From CAJJBL01 sp964519035 (lineage in GTDB: Bacteria > Pseudomonadota > Alphaproteobacteria > Puniceispirillales > Marisalimonadaceae), in NCBI GenBank assembly GCA_964519035.1, contig CAZFKZ010000026.1, positions 1-27,473 on the forward strand: a DNA stretch of 27,473 nt. Direction: 5' to 3'. A program made the position numbers and the translations under genes. This document shows, one piece after another, positions 1 to 6,827 of the stretch. The notes under the pieces are model-generated. The model made no database searches and was not told the origin of the DNA. It was given only the letters and a program-made list of their open reading frames with translations. Position 1 is the stretch's first letter. Each line of letters begins with the position of its first letter.

Positions 1-1004
1 GCATATTGGGACATTCTTAATCCTTCAATATTAAACTTTTGATGATGAATATATCGATGTGTCTGGGTTAAAAAGCAAAAAGAAATAGCAGCCCCCATTA
101 TGTTTACAGGTGAAGGAGCAATCACACCATTAATGTCCATGCTTATTACAAAATGAGTCATTCCAGGTAAACCTAAAACAGTATCAACCTCAATAATATT
201 ATCTGAAGCTTTTGTAGTACTACGTCCAACTATAGTTCTAATTATTTTATTAAAATTAGTGTTTTCAGTAGCATTTTCAGAATTTTTCGAAACATTATAA
301 CCATCTACAGGTTCTACTTTACCTTCTGAAACCTGACCTGTTTTAACGATCATTCTATCACTAAACTTTTCAGTTATATTTGGAGATGGTTGTTTTTTAT
401 AGTAATTATATGGATCTTCAGGGTTATTTAATGAGCTTTCATTTAAACTTGAAAGATTTTTTTTTCTTCCATTTGCAATTAGAGAAAACGTATTTTTAAG
501 AGGTGTTCTCAATGCAGTTAAAACTGGAGATGATTTAGAAGATTTATTAATTAATTCTTTAATTTTAGATTTATCTTCTGAAGATTTAATTTCTAAATTA
601 ATTTGTGTTGGTTCGGCATGACCTACGCCATCACCTTTAACAAAAGAACCAGTTAAATAATAAGAGTTCTTAACCTCACATTTAATCTCATCTATTGATA
701 TTTTTTCTTTTAATGCAGTTTTAAAAATTCTTCCTACAATATCACCATGAATAGACGCGTTAAAAAATCCAAGTGGAAATGGTGCAAGGTCAGTCCCATT
801 CAAGTGTTTACCTTCATCAGAAGTTAACCTCCAAGAATTAGAGTTCAAATCACCTTCGTAACCAATTGTTTCTTTTTGTAAAAGTGCCATTTGACGAGTA
901 TGAGAAACAAAAGTTTTATTTAAATCATCACTATTAGTCGACGACCCTTTATTTATTAAAAATCCTAATGGATAATTGTCTTCACTTATATCATTGTAAA
1001 TCAT
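1..1004 (-). CDS. Tandem OsmC-domain protein, partial (C-terminus beyond the window)
   Basis: The frame opens with ATG at 1004 and stays open for 334 codons to the left edge. Two OsmC/Ohr-like halves are visible. Residues about 50-185 carry the OsmC pattern (substrate-entry helix near FPLGFFNASIHGD, then KSSPVLTALRTP). Residues about 255-334 begin a second half with the helix GAAISFCFLTQTHRYIHH. OsmC/Ohr proteins are thiol peroxidases that use two cysteines. In the first half both expected positions are non-cysteine (Asn/Ala around 83-84, Ser158/159), while the second half keeps Cys310; its partner would lie outside the window. The protein therefore looks like a fusion of a degenerate and a possibly active domain. 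It is last in the minus-strand run after the IlvD/Edd dehydratase, 111 bp downstream. The family assignment is fairly sure; peroxidase activity and any link to the pathway are inference. Confidence 0.7.
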   Translation of the reverse strand, partial: MIYNDISEDNYPLGFLINKGSSTNSDDLNKTFVSHTRQMALLQKETIGYEGDLNSNSWRLTSDEGKHLNGTDLAPFPLGFFNASIHGDIVGRIFKTALKEKISIDEIKCEVKNSYYLTGSFVKGDGVGHAEPTQINLEIKSSEDKSKIKELINKSSKSSPVLTALRTPLKNTFSLIANGRKKNLSSLNESSLNNPEDPYNYYKKQPSPNITEKFSDRMIVKTGQVSEGKVEPVDGYNVSKNSENATENTNFNKIIRTIVGRSTTKASDNIIEVDTVLGLPGMTHFVISMDINGVIAPSPVNIMGAAISFCFLTQTHRYIHHQKFNIEGLRMSQY

Positions 1005-1048
1005 TATAAACCTTTTAAAAATTATAATAATAAGCGTAGGCTAAACGA

Positions 1049-1075
1049 TTAAATATTATAAATTATAATATTTAA
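1049..1075. repeat. 13-bp perfect AT-only palindrome between dehydratase and OsmC genes
   Basis: The arms TTAAATATTATAA and TTATAATATTTAA flank a single central A. It lies after the dehydratase stop and 45 bp upstream of the OsmC-type start. No T-run follows on the minus strand, so a classical terminator is not supported; an operator or weak hairpin is possible. AT-rich sequence makes such palindromes less surprising. Confidence 0.5.
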
Positions 1076-1115
1076 TAAGTTAAATAAGTAAATATGATAT
1101 TAATCAGGCAATAAA

Positions 1116-2816
1116 TTAGTCAATTGGCCTTAAAAATTCAAAATCAACACCTTTATCCGCTTGCAAGACTTCGTTAAAAAATAATTTATTATAACCTCGT
1201 CTTTTAACATCTGATTTAACGGGCTTTTCTAATTTTCTTTTATTAATTTCTTTATCACTTAAAAGAACTTCTATATTTCTATTTAAAACGTCTAGACGAA
1301 TAACATCTCCGCTTTCAACAATATTTAAAGTTCCTCCAACGGCTGCCTCTGGGCAAACATGTAAAACAATAGTACCAGAAGCCGTCCCACTCATTCTTCC
1401 ATCAGATATCCTAACCATATCTTTAACACCTTGTTTAGCAAGTTTTTTAGGAATTGGTATTAAGCCCGCTTCAGGCATGCCAGGAGCACCAAGAGGACCA
1501 ATATTTCTAAGAAGTAAAATACTATCTTTAGTAACATTTAAATCTTCGCTATCAATTCTATTAGCTAAGTCTTCTAAATCTTCAAATACTTCAACAATTC
1601 CTTCATGTAAAAGCAACTCTTTACTTGCAGCAGATTGTTTTATTATAGCAGAACCAGGTGCAAGATTACCTTTTAAAACAGCTATGCTGCCTTTTTCAAA
1701 GATAGGGTTTTGGGGATTTCTAATTATATTCTGATCCCAATCATATTTATAGCTTTCTATTAACTCACCCATAGTTTGACCTGTAATAGTAACAGCATCT
1801 AAATGAAGAAAATCTTTAAGGTTGCTCAAAATACGAGGAAGCCCGCCTGATTTAAAAAGATCTTCCATATATCCTGAACCTGACGGCTTTAAATCAACAA
1901 TCATAGGAGTATTTTTTGTCATTTTATCAAAATCATCAAGGTTTATGTCAAAACCAAGTCGACCAGCTATAGCAGTTAAATGAACAATACCATTTGTTGA
2001 ACCACCAACTGCAGATAAAACAGTTAAGGCATTTTCAAAGTTTTTAATTGTTAAAAACTTACTAGGTTTAAAATCATCAGCAGCGATCTGAACTGCAACT
2101 TTACCTGTTTGTTCGGCTATTCTTCTTCTTTCAGCAGAAACTGCGGGCGCACAAGCACCATTTGAAACCATTAAACCAAGTGCTTCTGTGATCAGGGCCA
2201 TTGTGCTAGCCGTTCCCATTACACCACAGGTGCCTACAGTGGGTACTAGTTGATTATTTACTTCATTAATTTCATTTTCGTCAATTTCATCAGCTCTAAA
2301 CTTTGCCCAGTAACGCCTGCAGTCCGTACATGCCCCAACACGCTCTCCTCTATGTGAACCTGTAAGCATTGGACCAGTCACTAGCTGTATAACTGGTAAA
2401 TCTGCACTAAAAGCCCCCATTAATTGAGCAGGAACAGTTTTATCACATCCACCTATTAAGACGCATGCATCCATAGGCTGAGCTCTCAACATTTCTTCAG
2501 TATCAATTGACATAAGATTACGGAGATACATGGAAGTTGGATGAGCAAATGATTCATGCACAGTTATCGTAGGAAATTCTAAAGGAATTGCCCCTGAAGA
2601 TAGTATCCCTGATTTTATGCTTTTAATTAAATCAGGAACATTACCATGACAAGGGTTATAATCACTGAAGGTATTTGTAATACCGATAATAGGCTTATCA
2701 AGCATTTCATCCGTATAGCCAAGACCTTTTATAAAAGCTTTTCTTAAAAAAATAGAAAACCCATTATCACCGTAACTAGTAAGATTTTTATACATACCAC
2801 GTTTTTTATTAACCAT
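1116..2816 (-). CDS. IlvD/Edd-family dehydratase, sugar-acid type (arabonate/xylonate dehydratase-like)
   Basis: A 566-residue Fe-S dehydratase that removes water from a 2,3-dihydroxy acid to give a 2-keto-3-deoxy acid. The family's three cluster cysteines are visible at Cys56 (NPCHGN), Cys124 (GGCDK) and Cys197 (GTCGVMGTAS). The likely catalytic serine is Ser476 in DGRMSGT. The N-terminus (FLRKAFIKGLGY), the HRGERVG segment and the C-terminus ending in DFEFLRP resemble sugar-acid dehydratases more than the branched-chain amino acid enzyme IlvD, and no ilv genes are nearby. Two extra cysteines (Cys163, Cys166) sit just after HRGERVG. It follows the SDR gene by 23 bp with an AAAGG ribosome site, so they are probably cotranscribed. 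The dehydratase chemistry is likely; the exact substrate (pentonate, hexonate or 6-deoxy acid) cannot be read. The alternative is a true dihydroxy-acid dehydratase. Confidence 0.87.
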   Translation of the reverse strand: MVNKKRGMYKNLTSYGDNGFSIFLRKAFIKGLGYTDEMLDKPIIGITNTFSDYNPCHGNVPDLIKSIKSGILSSGAIPLEFPTITVHESFAHPTSMYLRNLMSIDTEEMLRAQPMDACVLIGGCDKTVPAQLMGAFSADLPVIQLVTGPMLTGSHRGERVGACTDCRRYWAKFRADEIDENEINEVNNQLVPTVGTCGVMGTASTMALITEALGLMVSNGACAPAVSAERRRIAEQTGKVAVQIAADDFKPSKFLTIKNFENALTVLSAVGGSTNGIVHLTAIAGRLGFDINLDDFDKMTKNTPMIVDLKPSGSGYMEDLFKSGGLPRILSNLKDFLHLDAVTITGQTMGELIESYKYDWDQNIIRNPQNPIFEKGSIAVLKGNLAPGSAIIKQSAASKELLLHEGIVEVFEDLEDLANRIDSEDLNVTKDSILLLRNIGPLGAPGMPEAGLIPIPKKLAKQGVKDMVRISDGRMSGTASGTIVLHVCPEAAVGGTLNIVESGDVIRLDVLNRNIEVLLSDKEINKRKLEKPVKSDVKRRGYNKLFFNEVLQADKGVDFEFLRPID

Positions 2817-2839
2817 ATTAAACCTTTAATAAAGAAATA

Positions 2840-3589
2840 TTATCCACGACCTACAAATGGCATGTTTGATGCCATTATTGTTAAGTTTAATATGTTAGTG
2901 CCTTTTGGTAAATTAGCAATATAAGCTACAGCTTTTCCACAATCTATAGATTCAAATACAGGTTCAACCATCATTTCACCATTAGCTTGAGGAACACCAG
3001 ATTTAAACCTACTACCTATTGCAGTATCGGCATTACCTATATCTATTTGGGAAGCTGTTATGTTAAAATTTCTTCCATCTAATGCTAATGATTTAGTTAA
3101 CCCTGTAATTGCATGTTTTGTAGCAGTATATGCTATTGTATCAGGCCTTGGAGCATGAGCAGAAATTGAACCATTATTTATAATTCTTCCACCCATTGGA
3201 TTTTGTTCTTTCATTAATCTAACGGCTTGTTGAGCACATAAAAATGATCCCGTTAAATTTACATCAACTGCTTTTCTCCAATCTTCTTCTTTCAAATCTT
3301 CAATAGGTACTCTAGGAGCTCCCATGCCTGCATTATTAAATAAGATATCTACTCTGCCAAAGTCATTTTTTATTTTTTGAAAAAGAGAATTAACTTCACT
3401 TGAGTTTGTTATATCAGCAGGAAAAGGAATTATATTAACATCACTATTTTCAGATAATTTTACTGTTTTTAATAGCTCTTCTTCTCTTCTTCCAACAATA
3501 TAAACATTAAAACCAGTTTTTTGAAGTTCTAATGCAGCAGATTGACCAATACCAGAACCACCACCAGTAACAACAGCAATTTTTTTCAT
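2840..3589 (-). CDS. Short-chain dehydrogenase/reductase (classical SDR)
   Basis: A 249-residue NAD(P)-dependent alcohol or sugar dehydrogenase. The Rossmann glycine motif TGGGSGIG spans residues 8-15, NNAG is at 86-89, and Asn111, Ser141, Tyr154 and Lys158 (YTATK) form the catalytic set. Arginines 34-35 directly after the second beta strand suggest NADP preference, although that inference is moderate. The start has an AGGAC ribosome site. It lies between the lactonase-type amidohydrolase (37 bp upstream) and the sugar-acid-type dehydratase (23 bp downstream). In known non-phosphorylative sugar oxidation an SDR makes the lactone or oxidises a 2-keto-3-deoxy acid, so either step would fit. The SDR fold is certain and the substrate unknown. 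Confidence 0.88.
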   Translation of the reverse strand: MKKIAVVTGGGSGIGQSAALELQKTGFNVYIVGRREEELLKTVKLSENSDVNIIPFPADITNSSEVNSLFQKIKNDFGRVDILFNNAGMGAPRVPIEDLKEEDWRKAVDVNLTGSFLCAQQAVRLMKEQNPMGGRIINNGSISAHAPRPDTIAYTATKHAITGLTKSLALDGRNFNITASQIDIGNADTAIGSRFKSGVPQANGEMMVEPVFESIDCGKAVAYIANLPKGTNILNLTIMASNMPFVGRG

Positions 3590-3626
3590 GAATACAGTCC
3601 TAATTTTGTTATTAAAAATTTATAAT

Positions 3627-4505
3627 TTAAAAGTTATAAAATTTATGAGGATTAGAAACCATAATTTTCTCTCTTAATCTATCTTCTATAACCCATTCAC
3701 CAAAAGCATTAACTAAATCACCATCATTTGGATTGACTTCATATTTATTGGGATGTGGCCAGTCAGTTCCCCACATAATATTGTCTTCATTAGCATTTAT
3801 TAAAGCTCTAGCCATAGGTAATACATCATCATATGGAGGAAGGTCGGTTGCACTAACTCTATTCGCTCCTGATATCTTTACCCATGTGTTACCAGCCTCT
3901 ACTAATCTTAATAAACATTTAAATCCATCTGAACTAATTCCATTAGTTGCAGGTTGATAAGCAAAGTGACCAATTGAAATAGGAACAGAAGAAGCATTAA
4001 AAATTGTTTCTAAATCAACAAGATCTTTTCCAGGAAAAAGATACTCAATATGCCAACCAAAAGGTTTGATTCTAGCTTCAAGCAAAGGAATTTCACTTAA
4101 TTCCATAGGCATTCCACCTTTATTATCCATATTTAGCCTTACACCACAAATACCTTGTTTATCAAGAGATGCTATTTCTTCATCTGAAGTATCCAGAGTT
4201 ATTGCGCAAACACCTTTCGCTGTTCCAGGTTTCTCTTCGTTCATAACTCTAATACCTTTTAAGATGGCTGAGTTGTCAATTCCATATGGAGATGGCTGAG
4301 TATATACAACTCGAGAAACTCCTAAAGTTTTATGTAAATGTTTAAGATCATCTAATGTTGAATCTGGAGGATTATAACCACGACCTTCAAATAATGGATA
4401 TTCTTTTTCAAATATATGGACGTGAGTATCAACAGTGCCATCAGGAAGAATAATATTGGGTACTTTTGGGTTTCTATCTGGAGCTATGCAGTCTTTAATT
4501 GTCAT
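3627..4505 (-). CDS. Amidohydrolase of the PDC-lactonase / fuconolactonase type (COG3618-like)
   Basis: A 292-residue metal-dependent hydrolase of the amidohydrolase_2 group. The metal motif DTHVH gives His28 and His30. His152 (FGWHIEYL), His180 (SIGHFA) and Asp248 (WGTDWPHPN) match the barrel residues of 2-pyrone-4,6-dicarboxylate lactonase and L-fuconolactonase relatives, which open a lactone ring. It is the first gene of the minus-strand run, with a strong AGAGGA ribosome site, and is followed by an SDR and a sugar-acid-type dehydratase, a setting that favours a sugar-lactone substrate. A pyrone or other cyclic ester, or decarboxylase activity seen in some amidohydrolase_2 members, remains possible. 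No aromatic ring-cleavage gene is nearby to support the PDC reading. Confidence 0.82.
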   Translation of the reverse strand: MTIKDCIAPDRNPKVPNIILPDGTVDTHVHIFEKEYPLFEGRGYNPPDSTLDDLKHLHKTLGVSRVVYTQPSPYGIDNSAILKGIRVMNEEKPGTAKGVCAITLDTSDEEIASLDKQGICGVRLNMDNKGGMPMELSEIPLLEARIKPFGWHIEYLFPGKDLVDLETIFNASSVPISIGHFAYQPATNGISSDGFKCLLRLVEAGNTWVKISGANRVSATDLPPYDDVLPMARALINANEDNIMWGTDWPHPNKYEVNPNDGDLVNAFGEWVIEDRLREKIMVSNPHKFYNF

Positions 4506-4525
4506 GTTATCCTCTTTAAAAAAAT

Positions 4526-4555
4526 ATTATATACTTGTAAAACATCTGTATTCAA
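4526..4555 (-). promoter_or_regulatory. Predicted sigma-70 promoter for the amidohydrolase-SDR-dehydratase run
   Basis: On the minus strand a -35 box TTGAAT (4550-4555) and a consensus -10 box TATAAT (4526-4531) are separated by 18 bp. Initiation would fall near 4519, about 14 bases before the start codon, leaving just room for the AGAGGA ribosome site. Confidence 0.6.
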
Positions 4556-4572
4556 ACATTAAATGATAAATT

Positions 4573-4656
4573 TGAATAATTTAAATCAATAAAAATGATA
4601 AATAAAATATAAAAGATATCAGTGTATAAATCACTTTTTCTGATTTAAATTATTCA
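4573..4656. repeat. Perfect 16-bp inverted repeat in the divergent promoter region
   Basis: The arm TGAATAATTTAAATCA (4573-4588) recurs as its exact reverse complement at 4641-4656, with 52 bp between. It lies between the divergent amidohydrolase and TauE genes, just upstream of both predicted promoters. Such spacing suits a dimeric or looping regulator. The gap also holds AGTG-N7-CACT (4621-4635). The 226-bp intergenic region holds no gene. Confidence 0.6.
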
Positions 4657-4675
4657 TTAAAATCATTTTAGATTT

Positions 4676-4703
4676 TTGATTAAATATCTTAGTTTTATTA
4701 TAT
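4676..4703 (+). promoter_or_regulatory. Candidate promoter for the TauE-led operon
   Basis: TTGATT (4676-4681) and TTATAT (4698-4703) are separated by 16 bp, about 30 bp before the TauE start. In DNA this AT-rich the call is weak; position next to the inverted repeat is the main support. Confidence 0.3.
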
Positions 4704-4731
4704 ATCAAAAATTTAGGCTTATGATTTATCT

Positions 4732-5511
4732 ATGATTGAACAATTCTTAAATGAGTTATTAACCATTCTACCTGGTTTCTCTTATTTACAGTTTTTATCA
4801 ACTATTTTAGTAGCTTTTTTAGGTGGTCTTATAAGAGGTTATACAGGCTTTGCTGGTGCTCTTTTGCTTTTACCAGGTTTTGTTTTTATTATGGGTCCCC
4901 TTCCAGCTCTTAACGTTGTTGTAATATCTGGTATGATTGGACAGTTATTAATATTACCAAACGCAGTAAAAAATGCTCAAAAAAAAATTGTATCTTTTTA
5001 TGGTATAGGAATTTTTATTGGTGTTTATTTAGGTTTGTTTTTTTTATTCCAAAGGGAGATCCCAGACATTACTTTCTTTATGGGTATTTTTATAATAGTT
5101 GCTACGGTTATACTAATGAGTGGATGGAAATATAAGGGAAAATCTTCACCCGTTATTGCAAGTACTATTGGAAGTGGAATAGGATTTTTTGCTGGTTTTT
5201 TTGGAGTTCCTACTGGACCGTTGACTGGTTTGTTTTTCCTTTCACAAAATGAACCTACTAAAATAATACACGCAAATATTCAATGTACTGTAATTTTAAC
5301 AGTAATTGCTTTTTTTTCTTATTTTTATTTAATTGAAGGTTATGAGCAAGATTATCTTTTTTTAGGTTTACTGATGTCAATACCCTTAGCAATTGGACTT
5401 AAATGTGGTCAACTGCTTTTCAAAGTTCTTCCTGAAAATATTTTTAAGCCAATTACATACGCTTGCCTTATAATAATAGGAGCCACTCTATCATTTAATG
5501 CATATATATAA
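4732..5511 (+). CDS. TauE/SafE-family membrane permease
   Basis: A 259-residue, very hydrophobic inner-membrane protein with about eight predicted membrane segments. The N-terminal repeat LGGLIRGYTGFAGALLLLPG and the related second repeat GIGFFAGFFGVPTGPLTGLF are the duplicated half-signatures of the TauE/SafE (DUF81) family. Characterised members export sulfite, sulfoacetate or other small anions, but many act on organic acids. It heads a plus-strand run and precedes the VOC-family gene by 24 bp. Its presence is the only gene-level hint that a sulfonate could be handled here; that is inference. The start ATG has only a weak ribosome site. Confidence 0.85.
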   Translation: MIEQFLNELLTILPGFSYLQFLSTILVAFLGGLIRGYTGFAGALLLLPGFVFIMGPLPALNVVVISGMIGQLLILPNAVKNAQKKIVSFYGIGIFIGVYLGLFFLFQREIPDITFFMGIFIIVATVILMSGWKYKGKSSPVIASTIGSGIGFFAGFFGVPTGPLTGLFFLSQNEPTKIIHANIQCTVILTVIAFFSYFYLIEGYEQDYLFLGLLMSIPLAIGLKCGQLLFKVLPENIFKPITYACLIIIGATLSFNAYI

Positions 5512-5535
5512 TTAATTATTTAAAAAGAGGTTAAG

Positions 5536-5952
5536 GTGAGTAAAATACTAGATAGCAACAAAATTGATCATATTGGAATAGTTGTAACAAATTTAAAAAA
5601 GTCCATAGAACATTACGAAAATGTTTTTGGAGTGAAATCAAGTGCTATCAAAATATCAGAAGCGCAAAAAGTTAAAATTAGCTTTATTGAGTTTAGTAAT
5701 ATTAAGTTAGAATTAATTCAGCCACTTGATAAAACTAGTCCTATAAATAATTTTTTAAATAAGAACCCAAATGGAGGTTTACATCATTTGGGAATTGAAG
5801 TTCATGACATTAATAAAAATTATAAAATTGCTCAAGAACTTAACCTAGAACCAATTAATGAGCCTTCTAAGGGTTATCATGGAAAGCTATTGTTTTTTTT
5901 ACATCCAAAAAAAATGATGAATACATTAATTGAATTATTATCAAAAAAATAA
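5536..5952 (+). CDS. VOC-superfamily protein, methylmalonyl-CoA epimerase-like
   Basis: A 138-residue vicinal-oxygen-chelate protein of the length of methylmalonyl-CoA epimerase. It shows the epimerase-like sequence flow: IDHIGIVVTNL (His12), a LELIQPL strand, NPNGGLHHLGIEV (His84), HGKLLFFLHP and IELL (Glu133), giving likely metal ligands His12, His84 and Glu133 plus a residue on the LELIQ strand. The start is GTG at 5536 behind an AAGAGG site. It is 11 bp before the crotonase gene and shares an operon with a CoA transferase, so the substrate is probably an acyl-CoA with an acidic alpha carbon. No methylmalonyl-CoA mutase or propionyl-CoA carboxylase is visible, so a dedicated pathway epimerase is as likely as the housekeeping one. 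Confidence 0.8.
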   Translation: MSKILDSNKIDHIGIVVTNLKKSIEHYENVFGVKSSAIKISEAQKVKISFIEFSNIKLELIQPLDKTSPINNFLNKNPNGGLHHLGIEVHDINKNYKIAQELNLEPINEPSKGYHGKLLFFLHPKKMMNTLIELLSKK

Positions 5953-5963
5953 AGGAGAATAAA

Positions 5964-6821
5964 ATGAAAACTGATTACAAAGAAATAATTGTAGAAAAAA
6001 AAGAAAGTGCTGTCTGGATAACTATAAATAGACCAGAAGTAAGGAATGCTTTTAGAGAACAGACCTTAGACGAAATGAGAGAAGCTGTTCTAGAAACAAG
6101 GAATGATTCAACTATCACTTGCATAGTTTTTTCTGGAGCTGGAAGTGAAGCTTTTTCAGCTGGAGGAGATTTCTATGCGATGAAACGGTTAAATTGGTCT
6201 AATGCAGCCCACTGGAATGATAGAATGCTGGGGTTAGCTATGGCTATTAGAGGTGTGCCAATACCAGTTATTGCTATGGTTAATGGTTATTGTATGGGTG
6301 GAGGTCATGAACTCGCGTTATGGTGTGATTTAGTTATTTGTTCTGATACAGCTGTTTTGGGTCAAACAGGAGCAAGAGTAGGAGCATGCCCTACTGTTGG
6401 AGCAACACAATATCTTCCTAGGATTGTAGGAGAGAGGATTGCTAGAGAAATGATTTTTTTATGTAGAACATTTTCAGGCAAAGAGGCTGTTGAAGTAGGT
6501 TTGGCTAATAAATGTGTGAATCAAGAAGACCTTTACAATGAAACTGTTAAATGGGTCAGGCAAATTAAAACTTATAGTGGCCAAACTATTAGACAAACTA
6601 AGAAATCATTGAATGCTGAGTCAGATGAATTATATGCATCATGGCAGCATGGAATGGAGCTGTTAGCTCATGTTTGGGGATCTGATGAATGTATGGAAGG
6701 AATGAATGCATTTATTGAAAAAAGGAAACCAGATTTTTTTCAGTTTAGAGAAAAAAATGCTGAGATTGTAAAAGATTACCTCATTGGCTTAGAAAATGAT
6801 GATAATGTTAAACCTACTTAA
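5964..6821 (+). CDS. Crotonase-family enoyl-CoA hydratase/hydrolase, BadI/MenB-like
   Basis: A 285-residue crotonase-fold enzyme. The oxyanion-hole segments are FSAGGDF (64-70) and GYCMGGGHELALWCD (108-122). Glu116 matches the first catalytic glutamate of enoyl-CoA hydratase. The second glutamate position is in GQTGA and is not acidic. The overall sequence, especially REMIFLCRTFSGKEA and the tail NAFIEKRKPDF, resembles the MenB / 2-ketocyclohexanecarboxyl-CoA hydrolase branch. However, the aspartate those ring-forming or ring-opening enzymes use (in GSxD) is replaced by Pro143 in GACPTVG. It has a strong AAGGAG site and is followed by the CoA transferase after 6 bp. A hydratase, hydrolase or isomerase acting on an unknown acyl-CoA is the safe call. 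Confidence 0.82.
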   Translation: MKTDYKEIIVEKKESAVWITINRPEVRNAFREQTLDEMREAVLETRNDSTITCIVFSGAGSEAFSAGGDFYAMKRLNWSNAAHWNDRMLGLAMAIRGVPIPVIAMVNGYCMGGGHELALWCDLVICSDTAVLGQTGARVGACPTVGATQYLPRIVGERIAREMIFLCRTFSGKEAVEVGLANKCVNQEDLYNETVKWVRQIKTYSGQTIRQTKKSLNAESDELYASWQHGMELLAHVWGSDECMEGMNAFIEKRKPDFFQFREKNAEIVKDYLIGLENDDNVKPT

Positions 6822-6827
6822 CATAAC

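Noticed and set aside
1021..1115. CRISPR or phage-type repeats in the AT-rich gaps
   Set aside because: The repeats are short, single-copy AT palindromes or homopolymer runs without regular spacing; no cas, integrase or attachment site was seen.
3627..4505. 2-pyrone-4,6-dicarboxylate lactonase (LigI) of lignin degradation
   Set aside because: Motifs fit the wider family, but none of the protocatechuate 4,5-cleavage genes is present and the neighbours suit sugar acids.
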